DNA from: Candidatus Aenigmatarchaeota archaeon
GTDB lineage: Archaea > Aenigmatarchaeota > Aenigmatarchaeia > PWEA01 > JAGHBM01
Direction of reading: 5' to 3'
Assembly (NCBI GenBank): GCA_021160955.1
Contig: JAGHBM010000068.1
Location: 1-6,534, forward strand
DNA: 6,534 nt
Shown piece after piece: positions 1-4,947 of this stretch. The notes under the pieces are model-generated. The model did no database searches. It was not told the DNA's origin and was given only the letters and a program-made list of their open reading frames with translations. Made by a program: the position numbers and the translations under genes. Numbering within the stretch: the stretch's first letter is position 1; the number at the start of each line of letters is the position of its first letter.

Positions 1-7
1 ATACAAT

Positions 8-28
8 GTTGGGTTCGTTTATCCCAAC
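8..28 (+). other. Stem-loop, 6-bp stem
   Basis: GTTGGG at 8-13 pairs with CCCAAC at 23-28 around a 9-base loop that begins TTCG. The stem is followed directly by CA, so the local end reads CCCAACCA, as tRNA 3' ends do. The loop is two bases longer than a T-loop and there is no acceptor strand between stem and CCA, so I do not call a tRNA. Confidence 0.45.
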
Positions 29-57
29 CAAAAATTGGGGGAATCAGGAATTACCTA

Positions 58-87
58 GAACTGAAGGGGGCTTGCCCCCTGCGGTTC
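58..87 (+). other. Stable 30-base hairpin with CUUG tetraloop
   Basis: GAACTG (58-63) pairs with CGGTTC (82-87), including one T-G wobble. A single A-G mismatch (64/81) follows, then A65-T80 and five G-C pairs (66-70 with 75-79), closed by the loop CTTG (71-74). A CUUG loop closed by a G-C pair is one of the recurrent stable tetraloops of ribosomal RNA, which favours function as RNA over a chance palindrome. The outer stem ending in GGTTC superficially recalls group II intron domain V, but the AGC triad, the AY bulge and the GAAA loop are absent. Confidence 0.55.
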
Positions 88-131
88 GGTGAGAGTCCCA
101 CCCTTCCCACCATAAAACAGTGCTGATGAAT

Positions 132-659
132 ATGAAAATAGAAATAATTCCAATTGGAGATGTTAACATAGATATTTTAAAGGCAGTAGTCGACGAGTTG
201 AACAGAGAATTTAAAAGCAAAATTTACATTGGAGAAAAAATGGATATACCCAAAAATTCTCTCAACACTTATCGGGGTCAGTACGATGCAGAGATTATAC
301 TCAAAGAAATAGAAGAGAGAAAAAAGAGTGATGAAAAAGCAATTGGTATAACTTCAGAAGACATATACACAAGTGAGCTTAACTTTGTGTTCGGCCTTGC
401 AAAAAAAGATGTTGCAGTTGTAAGCATCTCGAGACTGAACCCCGAGTTCTACGGGGAACATCGAAATTTTGATATCTTGGTTAGAAGAACGAAAAAGGAA
501 ATCATACATGAGCTCGGTCACCTGTTTGAACTAGCTCACTGCGACAATCCAAGATGTGTCATGTCATTTTCTAATTCCGTATCAGATGTGGACGATAAAA
601 GCGAAGAATTTTGCGAAAGATGTACAATGAAGATGAGTATGGAGGGAATACAGATATGA
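132..659 (+). CDS. amzA: Archaemetzincin, zinc-dependent peptidase
   Basis: A predicted small cytosolic metallopeptidase of the archaemetzincin family (M54), 175 residues, within the family's usual size of roughly 170-200. The zinc motif is HELGH at residues 126-130 with the third ligand H136. It is followed by the family-specific cysteines C137 and C142, the Met-turn M144 (CVM), and C161/C164 (CERC), which form a second, structural zinc site in known members. The family motif has Gly at the third position after HEXXH; here that residue is Glu (E133), which is unusual. No signal peptide or membrane segment is visible. I chose ATG at 132 because MKIEIIPIGDV matches the typical N-terminus; in-frame GTG at 120 and ATG at 126 would add four or two residues. 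No clear TATA box lies just upstream, so it may be transcribed through from the structured segment. It is the first gene of an operon with endA and the CBS gene. Physiological substrates of the family are unknown. Confidence 0.9.
   Translation: MKIEIIPIGDVNIDILKAVVDELNREFKSKIYIGEKMDIPKNSLNTYRGQYDAEIILKEIEERKKSDEKAIGITSEDIYTSELNFVFGLAKKDVAVVSISRLNPEFYGEHRNFDILVRRTKKEIIHELGHLFELAHCDNPRCVMSFSNSVSDVDDKSEEFCERCTMKMSMEGIQI
641..646 (+). promoter_or_regulatory. Ribosome binding site of endA, inside amzA
   Basis: GGAGGG lies 9 bases before the ATG at 656 and matches the anti-Shine-Dalgarno end of archaeal 16S rRNA. It decides the endA start: the longer frame beginning with TTG at 611 has no such site and would overlap amzA by 49 bases. 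Confidence 0.7.
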
Positions 660-1225
660 AAAAACAAAAAGAAGATAAACCTCCGAGGAGGATATATGAA
701 GCAGAATTCTTGGAGACTGATGTAGTGGTTTGGGGAGAAAAGGAAGCCAAAGAAGTTTACGAAATTGGATGTTATGGGAAAGTGAAGGACGACAAATTAA
801 TACTGAGTCTATGTGAAGCACTCCACTTGATGGAGAGAAATAGATTAATAGTGAAAAAAGATGGTAAGGAACTAACAAAAAAAGAGTTTTTCGAACTTGC
901 GACTAAAATAGACAGAGAATTCTCCCAAAAATATATAGTATACAAAGATCTGAGAGAAAGAGGTTATCTTGTCAGAACGGGGTTCAAATTCGGGACTCAC
1001 TTCAGAGTTTATGAAAGAGGTGTGAAACTTAAAAAAGGGCCAAAATCGAAGAAAGAACATACCAAATGGATAGTCCATGCCGTACCAGAGAACTTCACAT
1101 GCTCATATGCAGAGCTCTCCAGGGCAGTGAGGCTCGCACACAATATTAGAGCAAAAATGTTGTGGGCAGTTATAGATGAAGAGGGTGACGTCACATACTA
1201 CGAGATTATAAGAATAACTCCATAA
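656..1225 (+). CDS. endA: tRNA-splicing endonuclease EndA
   Basis: Archaeal tRNA-intron endonuclease, which cleaves bulge-helix-bulge motifs in precursor tRNAs and rRNAs to leave 2',3'-cyclic phosphate and 5'-hydroxyl ends. It has 189 residues: an N-terminal domain (about 13-83) and the C-terminal catalytic domain (about 92-183). The core YKDLRERGYLVRTGFKFG (96-113) is typical. The catalytic triad is visible as Y119 (FRVYERG), H135 (KKEHTKW) and K167 (IRAKM), followed by the conserved tail YYEI. The length fits the short homotetrameric (alpha4) type, as in Methanocaldococcus, rather than the roughly 300-residue fused dimer type. All three catalytic residues are present, so no separate structural subunit is needed, though one elsewhere cannot be excluded. 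The start ATG at 656 overlaps the amzA stop (ATGA, 4 bases), which implies translational coupling. The CBS gene follows after 12 bases. Confidence 0.94.
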   Translation: MKKQKEDKPPRRIYEAEFLETDVVVWGEKEAKEVYEIGCYGKVKDDKLILSLCEALHLMERNRLIVKKDGKELTKKEFFELATKIDREFSQKYIVYKDLRERGYLVRTGFKFGTHFRVYERGVKLKKGPKSKKEHTKWIVHAVPENFTCSYAELSRAVRLAHNIRAKMLWAVIDEEGDVTYYEIIRITP

Positions 1226-1237
1226 AAGGTGATTTAA

Positions 1238-2353
1238 ATGAAAGAGTTTTTGAGAAAGGATTTTGTCAAGGTCGATCTTGATACGAGAATATCCGAAATA
1301 GTTGGAAAGATGCTAGAAGGAGAAGAGGCTGTCGCCGTATTTGATGATGAAGAATTCGTAGGTATAATTTCCATAAACAAACTCATAGAGAGGGATTATC
1401 CGCCCGAAACAAAAGCAAAATCTGTGGTCTTGAAAAACATTCCCAAACTCAACGGCGATGAGACATTTTCCGAGATTTCGAGACTCTTCCTTGAAAGCGA
1501 TGTCAAAGCATTACCAGTGTTCTCAAATGGAGAACTCGAAGGAATGGTTTTTGAGCATGATATAATAAAAAACAGTGAAGAATATCTTGAAAGATCAAAG
1601 AAAGCAGTGCACGATGTTCTTCATGAACCAATAACAATAAATAAATACGAAACCGTTGGTAAAGCAAGAAAAATTATAAGAGAAAACAACATATCTCGTC
1701 TTCCTGTGATAGATAAGAATGGAGAATTCGTAGGTCTAATAGATGCAACAGATTTTCTAAAAACAATAGTCCATAAAGACGAAATAGGAACTGGAGATGC
1801 CGCAGGAGAAATAATACCGGAACATGAATATCCTGTAACCACGATACTGAATCCGACTCCAGTAACAACCAAATCGCTAAGTTCTTGGAAAGAAGCGTTG
1901 GATATTATGAGAACCCACGAAAAAAGCTACATACTTCTCATAGAAGATAAAAAACCAACCGGAATAATCACAGCCAAAGACATACTGGAAGTGATCGCAT
2001 CACTGGAAGAAGAAAGAAAAGGAGTGTACGTTCAAATAACAGGACTTGGAGAAGTTGAGAACAGTTTCGACAGAGAAAAAATAGACAAAATGATCGAATC
2101 TTTCGTGCAAAAAGTTGGAAAGATGTTTGATCTGATAGAATACTTGTTCGTTCACATAAAATCTTTTCAGACAGTTGGTGGAGATAGGATGTACGTCATT
2201 AGAGGTAGAATATCGACTCCAGAGGGTCTCTACACGAGTAGGGCGTCAAGCTGGAATCCAATATCCGCAGTTAGGGAATCTCTCGATAGGTTGGAGATAC
2301 AGATATTGAAAGACAAAGAGAAACAAAAAGATAGAAGAAAGGCTAACATATAA
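1238..2353 (+). CDS. Four-CBS-domain protein with C-terminal HPF/S30AE-like domain
   Basis: A soluble 371-residue protein. Four CBS repeats are visible at about residues 1-54, 62-113, 123-177 and 200-256, which would form two Bateman modules; such modules usually bind AMP, ATP, SAM or similar ligands. Ligand-contact signatures vary: CBS4 has the full GIITAKD (242-248), CBS3 GLIDATD (166-172) and CBS2 GMVFEHD (102-108), while CBS1 has GIISINK (42-48) without the Asp. Residues 264-362 are not CBS. Their predicted order is strand (264-272), helix (276-297), two or three strands (298-337) and a last helix (340-362) containing AVRESLDRLEIQILKDKEK. This beta-alpha-beta-beta-beta-alpha order and the end pattern resemble the S30AE/HPF ribosome-hibernation domain. 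I infer a nucleotide-sensing protein that may bind ribosomes. AGGTGAT at 1227-1233 is a strong ribosome site. It is the last gene of the operon with amzA and endA. CBS calls are firm; the C-terminal call is tentative. Confidence 0.88.
   Translation: MKEFLRKDFVKVDLDTRISEIVGKMLEGEEAVAVFDDEEFVGIISINKLIERDYPPETKAKSVVLKNIPKLNGDETFSEISRLFLESDVKALPVFSNGELEGMVFEHDIIKNSEEYLERSKKAVHDVLHEPITINKYETVGKARKIIRENNISRLPVIDKNGEFVGLIDATDFLKTIVHKDEIGTGDAAGEIIPEHEYPVTTILNPTPVTTKSLSSWKEALDIMRTHEKSYILLIEDKKPTGIITAKDILEVIASLEEERKGVYVQITGLGEVENSFDREKIDKMIESFVQKVGKMFDLIEYLFVHIKSFQTVGGDRMYVIRGRISTPEGLYTSRASSWNPISAVRESLDRLEIQILKDKEKQKDRRKANI
2309..2340 (-). terminator. Possible U-rich terminator for glyS
   Basis: On the - strand this stretch is strongly T-rich, with one T5 run and several T3 runs, starting about 22 bases after the glyS stop and inside the end of the CBS gene. 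It also encodes the Lys/Arg-rich CBS tail, so the composition has a coding explanation as well. Confidence 0.25.
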
Positions 2354-2361
2354 ACTAAAGA

Positions 2362-3834
2362 TTAGAACTTCCCCCTTTGAATTATTTTTGAAATCGTTGC
2401 CGAAAGATCACCGATCTTCACTCTAATTTGGTTTGCAGTATCTCTATCTCTGAGTGTAACCGTATTATCTTTTAATGTGTCGTAATCCACGGTTATACAT
2501 ATCGGCGTTCCTATTTCATCTTGTCTTGCATATCTCCTTCCGATGGATCCCGAATCGTCATAATAACAATCAAAATGACCAGACAAATTTTTATAAATCT
2601 CAATTGCTCTTTCATCCAATCCATCTCTCTTAACCAACGGAAATACTGCACAATCAAACGGAGAGACTTTGAACGGTAGTTTTAGAACACTTTTACCATC
2701 TCTCTCATCGTAAAAAAAGTCTATCAGGGCATATATGTTTCTATCAATACCAAAGGAAATTTCTATTACATGGGGTATAAACTTTTTCTCATTCAAAAAA
2801 ACTTTTTGAGATTCCCCGCTCATCTTTTCATGAGAACTCAAGTCATGGTCATACCTATAATGAACACCACATAGTTCTTTAAATCCTCCGAGTGTTTCAA
2901 GTTTCACTTCAAGATCCCAATGAAGTTTGTTATAAAATGATTTTTCATCTTCTGATAGCTCACGAAATCTTACGCTGTCTTTCGGATACCCCAAGACCTC
3001 TGTATAAAACTTGTAAACCGATGCCATATAGTACACGTAAAATTTTGGGAGCCTGATATCTTCTACCATCTCCTCACAGGAGACTTCTTTTGCATCTTCA
3101 CTCCCGGCAAGTAAAACGATCATATTAAGATCTTTTACGCTTTCCCAATCTTCGTGATCATTTATTTCATCAGGATCAAAAAATATTTGCAATTCCGCTT
3201 GAGTAAATTCCCTCAACCTATAAACTCCTCCCCTTGGAGATATTTCATTTCGAAAAGCCTTTCCTATCACAGCAAGTCCTATTGGAAGTCTTTTTCTCAA
3301 CGCATTGAACTCTTTGGTGAAATTAACATAAGCGCCTTGAGCAGTTTCAGGTCTTAAATAACCCCTTACCTTTTTAAATGGTCCTATTTCTATAGGAAAC
3401 ATCAAATTCATTTCAGATACCTCTTCTAGCTCTCCGCCACACTTAGGACATCTTATTTTGTGCTTTTTTATTATCTCATTTAATTCTTCCTTACTAAGTC
3501 CCTCGAACTTTTCATGTAAAATATTTTCGAGTATCTGATCGGCTCTCTCGACAAAATCACATTTCTTACATCTCACTATTGGATCGGTAAAATGTTCAAG
3601 ATGTCCCGATGCTTTAAAAACTTCCTCTGGCATTATTGTGCTTGGGGATATCTCGAAGAACATTGGATTTAATCCCAGAAAGAAATGTCTCCAAAGATTT
3701 TCAAACTTTCTTTTAATTAATGTTCCTATGTGTCCATAATCATAAAATCCAGATATTCCTCCATATATCTCCGAGCTCCTCCATAAGAATCCTCTTCTCT
3801 TCATGATGCTATCTATTTTTTCAGCTCTATCCAT
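2362..3834 (-). CDS. glyS: Glycyl-tRNA synthetase, archaeal/eukaryotic alpha2 type
   Basis: Class II synthetase that charges tRNA-Gly with glycine using ATP. The 490-residue length is normal for archaeal homodimeric enzymes. A zinc-type insertion carries C89/C92 (CKKC) and C129/C132 (CPKC). The glycine-site signature RPETAQG is at 161-167. Class II motif 2 is FRNE (194-197), followed by the GlyRS-typical SPRGGVYRLREFTQAE. Motif 3 is GIDR (362-365). The C-terminal anticodon-binding domain runs from about 388 to the end and includes GRRYARQDEIGTPI. The start ATG at 3834 is preceded by GGGTGA five bases upstream; an in-frame TTG at 3849 would add five residues and place that site inside the gene, so I reject it. 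It is monocistronic here: divergent from the glycosyltransferase gene across a 58-base gap, and convergent with the CBS gene with 8 bases between stops. No essential residue appears missing. Confidence 0.97.
   Translation of the reverse strand: MDRAEKIDSIMKRRGFLWRSSEIYGGISGFYDYGHIGTLIKRKFENLWRHFFLGLNPMFFEISPSTIMPEEVFKASGHLEHFTDPIVRCKKCDFVERADQILENILHEKFEGLSKEELNEIIKKHKIRCPKCGGELEEVSEMNLMFPIEIGPFKKVRGYLRPETAQGAYVNFTKEFNALRKRLPIGLAVIGKAFRNEISPRGGVYRLREFTQAELQIFFDPDEINDHEDWESVKDLNMIVLLAGSEDAKEVSCEEMVEDIRLPKFYVYYMASVYKFYTEVLGYPKDSVRFRELSEDEKSFYNKLHWDLEVKLETLGGFKELCGVHYRYDHDLSSHEKMSGESQKVFLNEKKFIPHVIEISFGIDRNIYALIDFFYDERDGKSVLKLPFKVSPFDCAVFPLVKRDGLDERAIEIYKNLSGHFDCYYDDSGSIGRRYARQDEIGTPICITVDYDTLKDNTVTLRDRDTANQIRVKIGDLSATISKIIQRGKF
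2385..2389 (+). terminator. Possible T-run terminator for the amzA-endA-CBS operon
   Basis: TTTTT occurs 32 bases after the CBS stop, inside the 3' end of the convergent glyS gene. Archaeal termination commonly uses short U-runs without a hairpin. Placement is plausible but unproven. Confidence 0.25.
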
Positions 3835-3839
3835 GCAGT

Positions 3840-3845
3840 TCACCC
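3840..3845 (-). promoter_or_regulatory. Ribosome binding site of glyS
   Basis: On the - strand, GGGTGA sits five bases before the ATG at 3834. It matches the archaeal GGTGA consensus and selects this start over the in-frame TTG at 3849. Confidence 0.65.
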
Positions 3846-3892
3846 ACAAAAAGATTAATTATTAAATTGATTAATAAAAGTATGGTGTTGCA
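3846..3892. promoter_or_regulatory. Divergent promoter region between glyS and the glycosyltransferase gene
   Basis: This is the only clearly AT-rich gap between divergent genes in the window. On the - strand, TTTTATTAA at about 3871-3879 is a good TATA-like box; a start about 26 bases downstream would give glyS a leader of about 15 bases. On the + strand, TTAATTATTA at about 3856-3864 could serve the glycosyltransferase gene with a very short leader. The two candidate boxes interleave. GATTAAT occurs at 3853-3859 and again at 3869-3875, 16 bases apart, and may be an operator or simply AT-rich promoter sequence. GGTG at 3884-3887 is a ribosome site for the + strand gene. TATA assignments are by eye. 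Confidence 0.45.
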
Positions 3893-4945
3893 ATGAGAAT
3901 TGCATACGCAATATGTAACATAGGGTTTGGTCATTCCACCAGGTCTTTGAACATAATAAACTTACTCAGGAAAAGAGGTCATGAAATAGAGATAATAATA
4001 GGGGAACCATACAATGAATTTTTCAAGGATAAGGGATTTAAGACGCATAGAATCCATAGCCCAATAAAATTACACGAATCTACCGGTTCATCCATGTTGA
4101 AAACTATAGAATTTATCAACAGATCGGCATCCAAGTACATGGTGTCTACGATCAGAGTGAAAAAAATATTGAAGAGAATAAATCCTGATATTTTAGTTTC
4201 TGATTCAGAAATCAGTTCTTTATTAAACTCAAGAAAGATAAAGTCTGCTCTCATCTCTCATCAAATGAACATATTCTCAGAAGTGGTGAATGAAGAATCA
4301 AATAAAATTTGGCATAAGTTCATAAGAAGATATGTGGATGTGATGATAGTACCAGACATCTTGGATATGGAAGTCCCAAAAAAGATAAAAGATATCGTAG
4401 TAAAAGTTGGACCGCTCTTCGAAATGGTAAAAGAGAGAAAAAGCAAACTGAAAAAGAAACTGAGAATTAAGGGAAAGACATCCGTTTTCATTCCTAGTTT
4501 TGCCAACACAAACAGGAAACAAATTATACATAAACTCGTTGATATTAGTGAAGACCTAGGATGGAATTTTATATTACTTGGACAAGAAATGGACAAGAAA
4601 ATTAAAAATGTCAGACTGATTAAAAGAAGGAATGATCTTGTTCCGTGCGAATACATAAAGGCATCTGATTTCTCCGTGGTATCGGGATACACATCATTGA
4701 TGGAGAGTGTGTATTATCAAAAGCCGATCTTTTTCATACCGACCCAGACAGAACAAAAAATTATAGGAAGACTTGGAGAAAAAAATGGTATCCTGAAAGT
4801 CGGGAGCTTTGATAATATTGAAGAACTTAAATCCATATTAACCGACAAAAGTGCTCAAAAAGAAATGGTTAGAAACCAAAAAAAGTATAGGATTGACGGC
4901 AATAAACAATCTGTAGAAATAATCGAATCTTTAGGTAAGAAATGA
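3893..4945 (+). CDS. GT-B glycosyltransferase, MJ1255-like / MurG-like
   Basis: A predicted nucleotide-sugar glycosyltransferase of the GT-B fold, 350 residues. The N-terminal Rossmann-like domain (about 1-170) opens with MRIAYAICNIGFGHSTR; the GFGHSTRS loop (11-18) corresponds to the acceptor-side glycine-rich loop of MurG-type enzymes, and a basic helix follows. The C-terminal donor domain (about 195-345) has FIPSFANTN (199-207), then ASDFSVVSGYTSLME (257-271) and KPIFFIPTQTEQ (277-288), the usual positions for sugar-nucleotide contacts and the closing EQ. The common HGG or GG before the S/T-x-x-E element is reduced to SGY. No membrane helix is evident; peripheral membrane binding through basic patches (for example 180-194, KERKSKLKKKL) is possible. 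The donor and acceptor cannot be read from sequence; archaeal lipid or cell-surface glycan synthesis is the likely area. It starts at ATG 3893 after GGTG and ends 2 bases from the convergent toroid gene's stop. Confidence 0.8.
   Translation: MRIAYAICNIGFGHSTRSLNIINLLRKRGHEIEIIIGEPYNEFFKDKGFKTHRIHSPIKLHESTGSSMLKTIEFINRSASKYMVSTIRVKKILKRINPDILVSDSEISSLLNSRKIKSALISHQMNIFSEVVNEESNKIWHKFIRRYVDVMIVPDILDMEVPKKIKDIVVKVGPLFEMVKERKSKLKKKLRIKGKTSVFIPSFANTNRKQIIHKLVDISEDLGWNFILLGQEMDKKIKNVRLIKRRNDLVPCEYIKASDFSVVSGYTSLMESVYYQKPIFFIPTQTEQKIIGRLGEKNGILKVGSFDNIEELKSILTDKSAQKEMVRNQKKYRIDGNKQSVEIIESLGKK
4878..4884 (-). terminator. Possible T-run terminator for the toroid gene
   Basis: On the - strand this is a T7 run, 63 bases beyond the toroid gene's stop and inside the glycosyltransferase coding region, where it also encodes lysines. 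It is a weak candidate. Confidence 0.18.
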
Positions 4946-4947
4946 TT

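Larger units (their letters stand above)
1..112 (+). ncRNA. GC-rich structured segment, possible 3' end of an RNA gene (partial)
   Basis: This stretch is much richer in G and C than the rest of the window and folds well by eye. A 6-bp hairpin lies at 8-28. Bases 39-43 (GGGAA) pair with 104-108 (TTCCC) and enclose three arms: 46-56 (AGG/CCT), 58-87 (a 30-base hairpin) and 88-102 (GGTG/CACC, 7-base loop). The result looks like a cloverleaf followed by ACCA at 109-112. GC-rich islands in AT-rich thermophile genomes are often structured RNAs. It is not a normal tRNA: there is no TTCRA T-loop, no GG in the would-be D-loop, and the central stem is too long. Alternatives are the right end of an IS200/IS605-type element (tnpB tail plus guide-RNA scaffold) or a protein C-terminus, since frame 1 is open from base 1 to the TGA at 124-126 and frame 3 from base 3 to the TGA at 90-92. 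The 5' end is outside the window, so identity is unresolved. Confidence 0.35.

Noticed and set aside
39..112. Canonical tRNA ending in CCA
   Set aside because: No TTCRA T-loop, no D-loop GG, only five acceptor pairs, and a central arm of 30 bases.
111..117. CATAAAA as a TATA box for amzA
   Set aside because: It lies only 15 bases before the ATG, so transcription would start inside the gene.
58..120. Group II intron domains V-VI
   Set aside because: The hairpin ends in GGTTC but lacks the AGC triad, bulge and GAAA loop; no domain VI branch-point helix or intron ORF is visible.
104..128. Fluoride riboswitch (CCATAAAAC followed by GCTGATGA)
   Set aside because: The required 5' GGCGATG element and pseudoknot partners are absent, and the downstream gene is not a fluoride exporter.
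611..655. Longer endA beginning at TTG 611
   Set aside because: It would overlap amzA by 49 bases and has no ribosome site, while GGAGGG sits at the right distance before ATG 656 and the protein still starts ahead of the known N-terminal domain.
582..878. 98-residue - strand open frame opposite amzA/endA, and other - strand frames within 872-1872
   Set aside because: They lie antisense to well-supported genes, show no recognisable domain and have no ribosome sites; they are shadow frames.
1351..1735. 13-base exact repeat AGAATTCGTAGGT (1351-1363 and 1723-1735)
   Set aside because: It encodes the same EFVG element in CBS1 and CBS3 and is explained by repeated domains, not by a mobile or regulatory repeat.
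3835..3849. Longer GlyRS beginning at TTG 3849
   Set aside because: The GGGTGA site would fall inside the coding sequence and no site precedes the TTG; ATG 3834 is the better start.
4261..4692. 143-residue - strand open frame opposite the glycosyltransferase
   Set aside because: Hydrophobic and Ser/Phe-rich as expected from the reverse of a Lys/Glu-rich gene; no homology signal or start site.
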